Source: a bacterium HR19 (GTDB lineage Bacteria > Calescibacteriota > Calescibacteriia > Calescibacteriales > Calescibacteriaceae). Taken from it: DNA of 64,000 bases. Positions 9,260-18,089 of the stretch are shown piece by piece (positions within the stretch are counted from its first letter, which is position 1; every line of letters starts with the position of its first letter). The translations under genes and the position numbers were made by a program. The stretch covers positions 1 to 64,000 of the forward strand of contig BEHV01000008.1 of the NCBI GenBank assembly GCA_002898315.1, given 5' to 3'. The notes below the pieces were generated by a model. The model was not told the DNA's origin. It saw only the letters and a list, made by a program, of their open reading frames with translations, and searched no databases.

Positions 9260-11197
9260 TCAATTTTTGTTTTTCTTTTTTGGGGAACTTATAGAAATGC
9301 CTGGGTTCTCTTGTAAGCTTTCCTTAAAATTTTTTACCACCTCCTTAAAGTTTTCTTTGAACTTTTCAAACTCTTCAAGGTAGGTCTTTATCATTGAAGA
9401 AAGCGAGTGCCTCCATAGTTTTTCTCCTCTCGCTATTGAATCAAGCTCTTCCTCCATACTTGCAGTGAATTCTGGCAAACATATCTTCGGCATGTATTTT
9501 TCCAAAACCTCGTCTTGAAATATCCCATCTCCCGTGGGAATTAACTTACCTTTCTCTTCAACTATGTATCCTCTTTTTTTGAGGGTTTTTATTATTGTTG
9601 AGTATGTTGATGGTCTTCCGACACCTGATCTTTCAAGCTCTTTTATAAGCGTTGCTTCTGTATAAAGTGGTGGAGGCGTTGTGAATTTCTTCTTATAAGA
9701 TATTCTTTCAAGGGGTTTTTGTCCAACCGATAAATTTTTTGTAAATTCAAAAGATAAAGCAAACTTGAAATTTTCATCTCCTTCATACTCATCATCACTC
9801 AAATCCTCTTCTCTTCTGTTCCATAATCTCAAAAACCCGTCAAACTTCAAATTTCTCACTTTAAAAGCGAAAAACAAATTCTGTGGTAGAGAAGGAGACG
9901 AGAATTTTACCTGAACAACACCAAATAAAGCGTTCTTTGACTGCGATGAGAAAAACCTGAAACATATCATAAGAAGGAGTTTATCATACGGATTCAGGTT
10001 TGAATCTTTCAGTTTGCTCAAAGAAGAAATATCATCAAAAAACTTCACAAATCTCTGAAATCCTTCTTCTGTCGGTCTTATACATTCGTGGGCTTCCTGA
10101 GCATTTGCAACTTTTGTCTTCCATCTTCTCCCCACATTCTCTATATCTTTATAACTTGACGAAAAGAAAGATTTTGCTATTGAGAATCCCTGCTCTGAAA
10201 TATGAGTTGAATCAGTCCTATGATAAGTTATAAGACCTCTTTCAAAAAGGTTCTGGGCTATCTTCATCGTGAAGTCAGAAGAAAAACGAAAGAAGTTCTT
10301 CGCATCTTGCAACATAGATGATGTGGTATATGGTGGAGGTGGGCTTTTGCTTTCATTTGTTCTTCTGAAATCAGATACATAAAGCGAATTTATGCTTTCC
10401 GCTAATTCCTTCGCCTCAAATTCAGAAAAGAAATGTTTTACCCTTACCAGCGCTGATTTCTCATCACCAGATGAACCTATATCCTGAACTTTCTCATAGA
10501 GAACCGCCTTTATGTCCCCAAAGTCCGCATAAACTATAAAATACGGCTTTCTCTCAAAATCCCTTACCTCTTTCCATCTTTTAACTATGAGATGAAGGGC
10601 TGCTGACTGAACCCTGCCAGCAGATGAGTTCTTCCTTATACTCCAAAAAACAGGAGATAATGTATACCCCACAACTCTATCTATCAACCTTCTTGATATC
10701 TGAGCGTGGACAAGGTTCATATCTATTTTTCTCGGATTTTCCAGAGAGTTAAGAATTGCCTGAGGAGTTATCTCGTGGAAGACAATTCTTTTTGGGTCTT
10801 TTATGTTAAGAACTTGCGATATGTGCCAAGCTATCGCTTCACCCTCCCTATCTGGGTCTGTTGCTAAAATAACCTCCTCGGCATGTTCTGTTTCCCTTCT
10901 TATAAAACTGATGACTTTTCTTTTTGTTATCGTCCAGCTAACATTTACTTCTCCTTTCAATATGTCTTGGAAAGAAAAACCCATCGTTCTTTCTGGAAGG
11001 TCTCTTATATGCCCAAAAGATGCAACTACTTTCCACTCTTTACCAAGTATAGAAGAAATTTTTCTGCTTTTTGTCGGCGACTCAACTATAAGAACCTTCT
11101 TTGGTTTCCCCCGATTAGAGCTTTCCTTCTTCTTAATAACGATTGCCTTCTGATTTTCTTCGTGACTACCTTTCCTTCTGAAATTTTCATTCGCCAT
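9260..11197 (-). CDS. topA: DNA topoisomerase I
   Basis: Type IA topoisomerase that relaxes negative supercoils. After a 30-residue Lys-rich extension the Toprim domain starts at KVLIVESPTKSRKIS and holds DPDREGE at 114-120. The region SSAGRVQSAA (191-200) is typical, and the active-site Tyr is Tyr325 in GLITYHRTDST (His replaces the more common Met beside it). At 645 aa it is far shorter than the 865-aa E. coli enzyme, and no Cys-pair zinc ribbons occur; it ends in a basic, Asn/Lys-rich tail. TAAATT lies 6 nt before the ATG and no ribosome site is seen. It is convergent with gspF with only 5 bp between. Confidence 0.95.
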   Translation of the reverse strand: MANENFRRKGSHEENQKAIVIKKKESSNRGKPKKVLIVESPTKSRKISSILGKEWKVVASFGHIRDLPERTMGFSFQDILKGEVNVSWTITKRKVISFIRRETEHAEEVILATDPDREGEAIAWHISQVLNIKDPKRIVFHEITPQAILNSLENPRKIDMNLVHAQISRRLIDRVVGYTLSPVFWSIRKNSSAGRVQSAALHLIVKRWKEVRDFERKPYFIVYADFGDIKAVLYEKVQDIGSSGDEKSALVRVKHFFSEFEAKELAESINSLYVSDFRRTNESKSPPPPYTTSSMLQDAKNFFRFSSDFTMKIAQNLFERGLITYHRTDSTHISEQGFSIAKSFFSSSYKDIENVGRRWKTKVANAQEAHECIRPTEEGFQRFVKFFDDISSLSKLKDSNLNPYDKLLLMICFRFFSSQSKNALFGVVQVKFSSPSLPQNLFFAFKVRNLKFDGFLRLWNRREEDLSDDEYEGDENFKFALSFEFTKNLSVGQKPLERISYKKKFTTPPPLYTEATLIKELERSGVGRPSTYSTIIKTLKKRGYIVEEKGKLIPTGDGIFQDEVLEKYMPKICLPEFTASMEEELDSIARGEKLWRHSLSSMIKTYLEEFEKFKENFKEVVKNFKESLQENPGISISSPKKKNKN

Positions 11198-11203
11198 ATT
11201 ATC

Positions 11204-11209
11204 AATTTA
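11204..11209 (-). promoter_or_regulatory. Candidate -10 element (TAAATT) 6 nt before the topA ATG
   Basis: On the reverse strand TAAATT is followed by GATAAT and the start codon. With a normal -10 to start-site distance, transcription would begin at or beside the A of ATG. Confidence 0.4.
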
Positions 11210-11297
11210 AAAATTAAAAGACCAAGCAAACAAAAAAAGAGCAACATCAAAAACACCACAGAAATTAAATCAAGTCAGAAAAAACAGAGCTCTAAAA

Positions 11298-11891
11298 TCA
11301 TTCTTCGGTATATAGAGAGCAGATTTTGAGAAAATTATGTATCATTTTTTTCCCTTGGTGAGTCATTATTGATTCTGGGTGGAACTGAATACCTTCTAAC
11401 GGAAAATTTTTGTGTCTTATTCCCATTATTTCTTCATCTTCCAGAGAAATTGCGGAAAGAACGAAGTCCTTTGGTACGCTTTCCAAAACAAGAGAATGAT
11501 AGCGAGTGCCTACCGAAGGGTTTTCAACTCCCTCAAAAATTCCTTTGCCATCGTGCTTTATCTTTGACGTTTTCCCGTGCATTATTCTTTTTGCGTTTAT
11601 TATTTTTACTCCGAAAACATATCCTATTGCCTGATGACCGAGACATACACCTAATATTGGCTTTTTGCCCGCATATTTTTCTATGATATACGGAGTCCTG
11701 CCTGCGTTTTCAGGTCTCCCGGGACCCGGCGATATAACTATTCCTGAATACCGTGATAGATCTGCTGGCACTTCATCGTTTCTGAAAACATCAACTTCTG
11801 CTGAAAGCTCTGATAGGTATTGCCAGAGATTATACACAAATGAATCGTAGTTATCTACAAGAACTATTTTGAGTTTTCTTCCTTCTGGCAT
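11298..11891 (-). CDS. Glutamine amidotransferase subunit of anthranilate/aminodeoxychorismate synthase
   Basis: Class I glutamine amidotransferase of 197 aa. It opens with KIVLVDNYDSFVYNLWQYL, has ISPGPGRPE, the nucleophile Cys in LGVCLGHQAIG and the His/Glu pair in GIQFHPESIMT. It supplies ammonia to chorismate for tryptophan (TrpG) or p-aminobenzoate (PabA), and the two cannot be told apart without the partner synthase, which is not in the window. No Shine-Dalgarno is visible before the ATG. It lies upstream of topA on the same strand with a 100-bp gap, so it may be transcribed separately. Confidence 0.9.
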   Translation of the reverse strand: MPEGRKLKIVLVDNYDSFVYNLWQYLSELSAEVDVFRNDEVPADLSRYSGIVISPGPGRPENAGRTPYIIEKYAGKKPILGVCLGHQAIGYVFGVKIINAKRIMHGKTSKIKHDGKGIFEGVENPSVGTRYHSLVLESVPKDFVLSAISLEDEEIMGIRHKNFPLEGIQFHPESIMTHQGKKMIHNFLKICSLYTEE

Positions 11892-11968
11892 TTTTTTAAG
11901 TCATATTTTTTTAAGTTTTTCGGAACCAATTATTAGAAGTTTAGGTAGTTTATAAAGTTCAAAAGATT

Positions 11969-11999
11969 TTGCAAAAAGAGAATTTTTTTGTGATATGAT
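11969..11999 (+). promoter_or_regulatory. Candidate promoter of the cobalamin riboswitch transcript
   Basis: TTGCAA (11969-11974) and TATGAT (11994-11999) are separated by 19 bp. A start near 12006 would place the riboswitch P1 stem a few bases into the RNA. The spacer is slightly long for a sigma-70 promoter. Confidence 0.45.
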
Positions 12000-12013
12000 T
12001 AATTTATATTGGA

Positions 12014-12205
12014 GTATCCTGTGGAGGGAAGCCCGTGAGAATCGGGTGCGGCCCCAGCCGCCGTGACCCTGAATCTGCGGGCTCGGCATGCCACTGGGTA
12101 GTTGGGTGAAATCTAAAGCTCGCTACCTCGGGAAGGCATGCTATAAAAAAAACCCGCAGTAGGTCCTAAGGGACCGAAGGGGAGCCGGAAGACCTCGCAG
12201 GATAC
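12014..12205 (+). ncRNA. Cobalamin (adenosylcobalamin-type) riboswitch
   Basis: A structured, GC-rich leader within AT-rich surroundings. P1 is a perfect 8-bp pairing of GTATCCTG (12014-12021) with CAGGATAC (12198-12205). Between them are hallmarks of the class: GGAGGGAAGCCCGTGAGAAT near 12023, GGTGCGGCCCCAGCCGCCGTGACCC, the GCCACTGGGTAG region, and the B12-box-like GGGAGCCGGAAGACCTCGC just before the closing strand. No terminator hairpin lies between P1 and the ATG at 12231, and GGGGGTG at 12217 is the ribosome site, so control of translation initiation is the simpler model. It governs a beta-propeller lipoprotein and cobT. Confidence 0.92.
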
Positions 12206-12230
12206 AAAAAATAACTGGGGGTGAACAAAA

Positions 12231-13475
12231 ATGCAAAGAAAAATACTCGGCTTAACTATATCAGAAAAAAACGGCACCGAAAAAATCAAAACAAAAAAGC
12301 AAAATCAAAAAAAACTTCTTTTCCTCCTTATCTCAACTATCATATTCACATCAGCTCAATGCGCTCAAAATGAAACAAACCAGAACACAAAAAAAGATTA
12401 TATACCCGAAAAAATAGTAATAGGTGGAGAAACCTCAGGCAAAATGCTCCTCATCAAAAATGGAAAAGAAAAACTCCTCCAAGAGATAAAAGGAGCGGTA
12501 TTTCATCAGGTTATAATGTCTCACGATGGAAAACTCATCTTCGCAGCTTCACCTAATCAGAACAAAGTATATGTTTTTGATGGAGGTAACTTATCTCTTA
12601 TAAAAACAATAGATGTCGGAGAACACCCAACACACATGAGCTTTGATGATGAAGGAAAAATTCTTTCTGTTGTCAACGAAGATAGCGGAGAAGTATCTTT
12701 TATATCAGTAGAAAGATTGGAAGAGTTGAAAAGGTTCTCCGGATTCTCAACCCCTCACTTTGCGAGGTTCTACAATAACCTCTGGTTTGTAGCTAACTTC
12801 TCATCAAACAAAATATCTGTTGTTGATTTAGAAAAGGGAATAATAAAAGAGCTAATCGCTCCGGGAATACCAGAGTGTGAGAGAAATGAAGAATGCGCTT
12901 TCTTTGATGTATCTTTAAGAAGTGGAACCGGCTTGGCGCTACACAAAAAATCAGGAACAATAATTGAGTTCAACACTCATACCCTTGAAATCACAAAACT
13001 CGTTGGAAAAGAAAATTCACTACTGAAAAAAGCTTATGAAGGATTAGAAGATGTCTCCGCTTTCAGAATAGTAATCTCACCATTTGAACCCGTAGCATAC
13101 GGAGTTTTCTCAAAAGGTGTCATAATGTATGACTATGTCGCAAGAGATATTTTCAATATATGGGTTTCAGATGAAAAATTCTTCTCGCAGTTCCTAATAG
13201 AGTATCCCGGAAAAGTTTTTGTTCTGATGCACGACAAAAACAAGATCGCTATTTTTTCTAAATTCAAACTTGAGAAAACAGTAGAGGTTGGCGGAGTTCC
13301 AGTAGAAGGAATCTATTACAATGGATACATATATGTTTTCGTAGCAGACGAGAAAACACATAAAACAAAGTTGCTCGCACTTGACGGAGAAGGGAAGACA
13401 TTTGAAATAGCTGAAGAAGATTTCTTCCCAGCAGAAGGAATACATATTCCGGGAGCTTATCCGTACTGCCACTGA
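12231..13475 (+). CDS. Riboswitch-controlled beta-propeller lipoprotein, candidate BtuG-like corrinoid-binding protein
   Basis: 414 aa with a long basic N-region, a hydrophobic stretch at 29-40 and SAQC (Cys44) as a lipobox with Gln at -1. The mature part is made of YVTN/YncE-type propeller strands, for example GGNLSLIKTIDVGEHPTHMSFDDEG and NKISVVDLEKG. It has a Cys pair in PECERNEECAFFD and ends in GAYPYCH. Translation starts at GGGGGTGAACAAAAATG directly after a cobalamin riboswitch, and cobT follows after 60 bp. In Bacteroides, BtuG is a surface lipoprotein propeller that binds cobalamin very tightly. By architecture plus regulation I infer a similar corrinoid-capture role here; homology to BtuG itself is not shown. 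No TonB receptor lies beside it. Confidence 0.75.
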   Translation: MQRKILGLTISEKNGTEKIKTKKQNQKKLLFLLISTIIFTSAQCAQNETNQNTKKDYIPEKIVIGGETSGKMLLIKNGKEKLLQEIKGAVFHQVIMSHDGKLIFAASPNQNKVYVFDGGNLSLIKTIDVGEHPTHMSFDDEGKILSVVNEDSGEVSFISVERLEELKRFSGFSTPHFARFYNNLWFVANFSSNKISVVDLEKGIIKELIAPGIPECERNEECAFFDVSLRSGTGLALHKKSGTIIEFNTHTLEITKLVGKENSLLKKAYEGLEDVSAFRIVISPFEPVAYGVFSKGVIMYDYVARDIFNIWVSDEKFFSQFLIEYPGKVFVLMHDKNKIAIFSKFKLEKTVEVGGVPVEGIYYNGYIYVFVADEKTHKTKLLALDGEGKTFEIAEEDFFPAEGIHIPGAYPYCH

Positions 13476-13534
13476 ATAACTTTCAGCTAACTTCCAACAG
13501 AAAGCGCTCTCAACAAAAAGGAGGTAGAAAAACT

Positions 13535-14560
13535 ATGAATGGAACTACTTCAATTGAAAAAGCGGTTAGAGATAAACTTGATAATCTCACAAAGCCAAAG
13601 GGGAGTTTAGGATTTCTTGAGGAGATCGTGGTAAAATACGCGAAGATAACAGGGAAAACAGAGTTTCATCTTCCGCTAAAAAAGATGGTTTTTGTTTTCT
13701 GCGGAGACCACGGAGTAGCAGAAGAAGGAGTGAGCGCATACCCACAAGAAGTCACAGCACAAATGGTTTATAACTTCATAAAAGGAGGAGCAGGAATAAA
13801 TGTTATATCAAGATACGTTGGAGCTGAGGTATATGTTGTTGATGTCGGCGTAAAAGAAGATATATTATCGCAGAGTGAGAACTTTATAATGAGGAAGATA
13901 TCTTATGGAACGAGAAACTTTACAAAAGAACCAGCTATGACAGAAGAACAAGCACAAAAAAGCATAGAAGTGGGAATAGAGATGTCTGAATTAGCTCAAT
14001 CAAAAAGAGCAGATATTGTCATACCGGGAGATATGGGAATAGCTAACACCACCCCATCATCTGCAATAATATCATTCGTAACTGAACAACCACCAGAAAA
14101 AGTCGTAGGAAGAGGAACAGGCATAGACGATACGAGGTTGAGAAAGAAGATTGAGGTTGTGAAAAGAGCTATTGAGATGTGGAAACCGAAAGACGGCTTT
14201 GATGCGCTCTGCAAATTCGGTGGCTTTGAAATAGGAGCAATAGCAGGACTAATCTTGGGGTGCAAAAAAAATAAAATTCCCGTAGTTCTTGATGGTCTCA
14301 TAACCCTTGCTGGATTTCTCATCGCATACTCAATTGACCCAGAAGTCAAAGATTATGTTTTTGCTGGACACAAAACAGCTGAACCAGGCGGAAATGTAGC
14401 TCTTTCGTTTCTTGGGATAAGACCTATACTTGACCTTGATATGCGACTCGGCGAAGGTACAGGCGGAACGCTCGCAACTTCTATAATAGAATGCGCCTTG
14501 AAAATCTATAATGAAATGGCAACTTTTTCATCAGCCGGTGTCTCCCAATCAAATATATAA
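13535..14560 (+). CDS. cobT: Nicotinate-nucleotide--dimethylbenzimidazole phosphoribosyltransferase
   Basis: CobT transfers the phosphoribosyl group of nicotinate mononucleotide to dimethylbenzimidazole (or another base) to make the alpha-ribazole phosphate of the cobalamin lower loop. The 341-aa length is typical. It starts near LDNLTKPKGSLGFLEE, has FCGDHGVAEEGVSAYP, PGDMGIANTTPSSAI and GRGTGIDD, and the catalytic Glu is Glu307 in RLGEGTGG. AAAGGAGGTAG precedes the ATG. It is the second gene behind the cobalamin riboswitch, consistent with nucleotide-loop assembly or remodelling of salvaged corrinoids. Confidence 0.95.
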   Translation: MNGTTSIEKAVRDKLDNLTKPKGSLGFLEEIVVKYAKITGKTEFHLPLKKMVFVFCGDHGVAEEGVSAYPQEVTAQMVYNFIKGGAGINVISRYVGAEVYVVDVGVKEDILSQSENFIMRKISYGTRNFTKEPAMTEEQAQKSIEVGIEMSELAQSKRADIVIPGDMGIANTTPSSAIISFVTEQPPEKVVGRGTGIDDTRLRKKIEVVKRAIEMWKPKDGFDALCKFGGFEIGAIAGLILGCKKNKIPVVLDGLITLAGFLIAYSIDPEVKDYVFAGHKTAEPGGNVALSFLGIRPILDLDMRLGEGTGGTLATSIIECALKIYNEMATFSSAGVSQSNI

Positions 14561-14636
14561 AAATCAAAAAATAAAAAACCTCAAATATACTCACTTTTTT
14601 CCCTTTATCAAAATGGCCAATTAAATTTTATCTATT

Positions 14637-15335
14637 GTGAAATACATCAAAAAAAGAAAAAGTATAGATACCGCAAATTCTATAAAAGAGAGAAATCTTT
14701 CAAAAGAAGTGCTAATTCGCCTCCTTGTTTTCTTCATCGCTATCGCCTTATCAAACTCATGTATAGAGATACACGCAAAGTTCAAAATCAATAGAGACGG
14801 AACAGGATACGGAAAAATAGTATATGTGGTAAACAGAGGAATATACTCCGCTCCAGATGAACAGAACATCGCCATAAACGAAGATAAGCTGGCAGAATCA
14901 ATAGCAAAAAGAGAAGGAGTAAAAGTGATAAAAACAGGAAGCTCATGGGAAAACGAAAACACAGTTAGAGTATGGGTTGAATTCGAATTCAAAGATATAT
15001 CTCGCCTTTCCGATTCCTTCTCCAAGTATTACATTGAAGATTTAGGAAATGGAAAAAAAGAGTTCAGAGCATATTATAAACTCAGAGGTGAGCTACACAA
15101 AAGAGAGCTTTTGAAATCAATGTTCAAAGACCTTTCTTCTTCTCTTGAAGTGGAATTCCCGGGAAAAGTGATAAGCACAAACGGAAAAAAAATCGGAAGC
15201 AATAAAGTGGTATGGAATATTCCAGCAGAAGAGTATGTTGGAAGAGATGTTGACCTTCAATTCATAGCTCAATTTGAAGTCGGGAAAGAAGGATTGATAC
15301 AAAAAATAAAAAACAAAATAAAAAGCATTCTCTGA
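14637..15335 (+). CDS. LppM-like small lipoprotein
   Basis: 232 aa from a GTG start. A hydrophobic segment at 25-39 ends in LSNSC (Cys42), a good lipobox. The mature part, starting EIHAKFKINRDGTGYGKIVYVV, matches the pattern of the LppM/DUF3153 domain, in which a beta-sheet with a D-G-x-G turn is followed by helices and a final strand ahead of a membrane-proximal basic tail (KIKNKIKSIL here). Family members are exported lipoproteins of poorly known function. The start codon is uncertain because no ribosome site is seen. It sits between cobT and gspD with no evident link to either. Confidence 0.7.
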   Translation: MKYIKKRKSIDTANSIKERNLSKEVLIRLLVFFIAIALSNSCIEIHAKFKINRDGTGYGKIVYVVNRGIYSAPDEQNIAINEDKLAESIAKREGVKVIKTGSSWENENTVRVWVEFEFKDISRLSDSFSKYYIEDLGNGKKEFRAYYKLRGELHKRELLKSMFKDLSSSLEVEFPGKVISTNGKKIGSNKVVWNIPAEEYVGRDVDLQFIAQFEVGKEGLIQKIKNKIKSIL

Positions 15336-15450
15336 CGCAAGATGACAAAAGATAAACTCTCTCTCCTGATAAATAACAAGAAAAAAATACTTTTTTACGA
15401 TTATTTATTAAAAACTATTGAAACAAAAAAATATTTAGTCCGACAAAACG

Positions 15451-17412
15451 ATGAAAGAAAATAAAAAAACTAATAATGATAAAATGGGAAAAGAGACAAG
15501 AAAAAACAAGAACATCTCGCTCATACTAATTCTTCTTCTGGTATTGAATTTTCTTAACTCAAAAAAACTTGACGCAGAGGAAAAGGTCTCAATGAACTTC
15601 AAAGACATAGATATAATTGACCTTGTGCGACTTATATCAGAATGGTCTGGAAAAAACTACCTTCTTGACCAGAGAATAAGAGGAAAAGTGACAATAATCT
15701 CTCCAAGACCGGTAAGCAAAAAAGAAGCAATTGAGATTTTCAACTCAATTTTGTTCGCAAACGACCTCGCACAGGTTGAAGTTGGAAACATAGTCAAAAT
15801 AGTTCCAGCAGCAGAAACAAGACAAAGCCCCATAAAAACCGTAATAAGAGAAAAAACTCTCCTCCCATCAGAAGAGTTTGTAACCTTGATTATGACTCCG
15901 AAATTCGCAAATGCAGACCAAGTATCCGCAGTTTTAAGAAACCTTCTTTCAAGAAACGGATTTATACAGACCTACTCCCCAACAAACACAATAATACTCA
16001 TTGAAACAAAGGCAAACGCAGAAAGGTTAAACCAAATCCTTGAACAAATTGACTTGCCCCCTCCATTCAAAGTGGAAATGATAAAACTAAAATACTCCCT
16101 CGCTCAAGATGTTGTGAATATACTCACCCAAATATCGCAGTCAATTTTAGGACAAGGAGTTCCACCTCAGCAACAACCAAGAATAATCGCAGAACCAAGA
16201 ACAAACTCCGTCATAATCGTTGCAAAAGATGATGATTTAGAATACCTCAAAAAAGTCCTCGCAGAAATAGATATACCAGAAGAAAAGGGAGAAGTTAATG
16301 TAGTATATCTCAGGTATGCAAAAGCAGAAGAGGTATCTTCAATCCTCCAGAACATAATAGGTGGGGGTGGATTAAGACAACCCGGACAGGCACAGGTGGT
16401 CCAGCTCCCAGTAAGAATAGCAGCAGATAAATCAACAAACTCCCTTATCATAGTCGCTTCACCGCAGGACTACGCAAAAATAAAAGAAATAATAGAAAAA
16501 ATAGATGTGGAAAGAAGACAGGTTTTCGTCTCAGCGGTCATCATGGAAGTATCATCTTCAAGATTATCTCAATATGGACTATCATTTTTCGGAGCAAAAG
16601 AGATTCCTGTAAAGGTTGAAGGCGAAACCAAAAAAGGAATAGGAATTTTCGGAGAATCATTAGGAACACCACTTCCAGTCCAAATAGTGGACCCGAAAAC
16701 AATAGCTCAAATCTCCGGCTTGCTTTTTGGCTTCAGCTTACCACCTATTGATGTGAGTGTCGGAGGTCAAACACTATCTATACCACCCCTTGCTGCAGTT
16801 CTCAACGCACTCGCTACTCATACCCAAGTTGATATACTTTCAACCCCGCACATACTCGCAATAGACAACAAAGAAGCAGAAATAAGAGTAGCAACAAATA
16901 TACCCTTCCCCACAGGTCAGATAATCACCGCAGCTGGACCAGGTGGAGCAGCAGTTCCCACAATCACAATACAGAGACAAGATGTAGGAATAATACTCAA
17001 AATCACTCCTCATGTAATCCGTGAAGAAAAGAAAATCTCTCTTGATATAAACATTGAAATATCTGATGTCGCAGAAGAACCACCCCCAGGGCTGGCAGTA
17101 TCGCAGCTTGGTATAGCAACAATAAAAAGGTCGTCTTCCACATCTGTTCTTGTTGATGATGGACAATCAATAGTAATAGGCGGACTTATGAGAACGAGAA
17201 GCTCTATGTCAAGAGCAAAAGTTCCAATACTCGGCGACATACCCGTTCTAGGAGTTCTTTTCAGGTCGTCGCAAAAGAGAGTTCAAAAATCAAACCTACT
17301 CATATTCATAACTCCAAAAATAATATGGGAAAAGCAAGATGTAGAAAACATAAAGATGAAGAAAATAGAAGAAGATATAAAGTTGAGAAAAGAAGAAGGA
17401 ATTCAAAAGTAA
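15451..17412 (+). CDS. gspD: Type II secretion system secretin GspD
   Basis: 653-aa outer-membrane secretin. After a signal anchor (residues 22-38) come the N0 domain (VSMNFKDIDIIDLVRLISEWSG), then N1, N2 and N3 modules recognisable by repeated TNSVIIVAKDDD and TNSLIIVASPQD strands, and the secretin pore domain with VPILGDIPVLGVLFRS near the C-terminus. It forms the outer-membrane channel for folded exoproteins or pseudopili. The short C-terminal tail (about 35 residues, very charged) may be the S-domain or a pilotin-binding region. The PAP2 phosphatase gene begins 13 bp after its stop codon. Confidence 0.95.
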   Translation: MKENKKTNNDKMGKETRKNKNISLILILLLVLNFLNSKKLDAEEKVSMNFKDIDIIDLVRLISEWSGKNYLLDQRIRGKVTIISPRPVSKKEAIEIFNSILFANDLAQVEVGNIVKIVPAAETRQSPIKTVIREKTLLPSEEFVTLIMTPKFANADQVSAVLRNLLSRNGFIQTYSPTNTIILIETKANAERLNQILEQIDLPPPFKVEMIKLKYSLAQDVVNILTQISQSILGQGVPPQQQPRIIAEPRTNSVIIVAKDDDLEYLKKVLAEIDIPEEKGEVNVVYLRYAKAEEVSSILQNIIGGGGLRQPGQAQVVQLPVRIAADKSTNSLIIVASPQDYAKIKEIIEKIDVERRQVFVSAVIMEVSSSRLSQYGLSFFGAKEIPVKVEGETKKGIGIFGESLGTPLPVQIVDPKTIAQISGLLFGFSLPPIDVSVGGQTLSIPPLAAVLNALATHTQVDILSTPHILAIDNKEAEIRVATNIPFPTGQIITAAGPGGAAVPTITIQRQDVGIILKITPHVIREEKKISLDINIEISDVAEEPPPGLAVSQLGIATIKRSSSTSVLVDDGQSIVIGGLMRTRSSMSRAKVPILGDIPVLGVLFRSSQKRVQKSNLLIFITPKIIWEKQDVENIKMKKIEEDIKLRKEEGIQK

Positions 17413-17425
17413 ATTTGAAACCTAC

Positions 17426-18079
17426 ATGATACTCCTGATTTTTTTCCTTCTTTCATCATCTGAAATAAATCACTTAGATTCGGTAAAGGAAGACATTTCA
17501 TCTGAGTTCAGGTTGAAAATTCAAGAAGCAAATAAGATGTTTTCAGGAGTAGTGATAGGGATTTCCGCAGGGATAATATCATCTTTGATTGATGATGAAT
17601 TAAAAGAGCTATCAGATAAAATGAGAGCAAAGGAATTAGGGAAAATAATGAGCTTGCCGGGAGATGGACTGATAATAACTCCCCTGGTTTTAGGTGGATA
17701 TATTTATGGATTTATAAGCGAAAACCAGAAATTAAAAAATGCATTTTTAAAAAGCATGTCAAATCTTCTCTTTTCAACAATAGCAGTTCAAATTCTGAAA
17801 TTTTCTGGAAGGAAAAGACCTTCTGAGACAGATTTTCAATATGATTTCAGTTTCCCCGGCATAAAAAGCAGATTCAGGTCTTTCCCATCTGGACACGCCC
17901 AAGCGAGTTCAGCAGTGTATTTCACCCTCGGCAAACATCTCTGTGAAAATAAATTATGCTCTATCATATTATTTTCAGTCCCCCCAATTGTATCTTTTGG
18001 AAGGATATTAGGAAACAACCACTGGTTCTCCGACACCATATCTGGAATGATAATCGGAGTTTCTTTTGAGCTGTTTTGA
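17426..18079 (+). CDS. PAP2 family membrane phosphatase
   Basis: 217-aa integral membrane protein with the type 2 phosphatidic acid phosphatase motifs. KFSGRKRP is motif 1 (one residue shorter than the usual Lys-x6-Arg-Pro), FPSGHAQ is motif 2 and FGRILGNNHWFSD is motif 3 with the catalytic His and Asp. Such enzymes remove phosphate from lipid substrates such as undecaprenyl pyrophosphate, phosphatidate or lipid A. The exact substrate cannot be told. It is likely co-transcribed with gspD and converges on the TRAP binding-protein gene with a 10-bp gap. Confidence 0.85.
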   Translation: MILLIFFLLSSSEINHLDSVKEDISSEFRLKIQEANKMFSGVVIGISAGIISSLIDDELKELSDKMRAKELGKIMSLPGDGLIITPLVLGGYIYGFISENQKLKNAFLKSMSNLLFSTIAVQILKFSGRKRPSETDFQYDFSFPGIKSRFRSFPSGHAQASSAVYFTLGKHLCENKLCSIILFSVPPIVSFGRILGNNHWFSDTISGMIIGVSFELF

Positions 18080-18089
18080 GATGAGAATA

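Noticed and set aside
11901-12089. A 62-codon reverse frame across the leader region
   Set aside because: It overlaps the structured 5' half of the cobalamin riboswitch and has no ribosome site.
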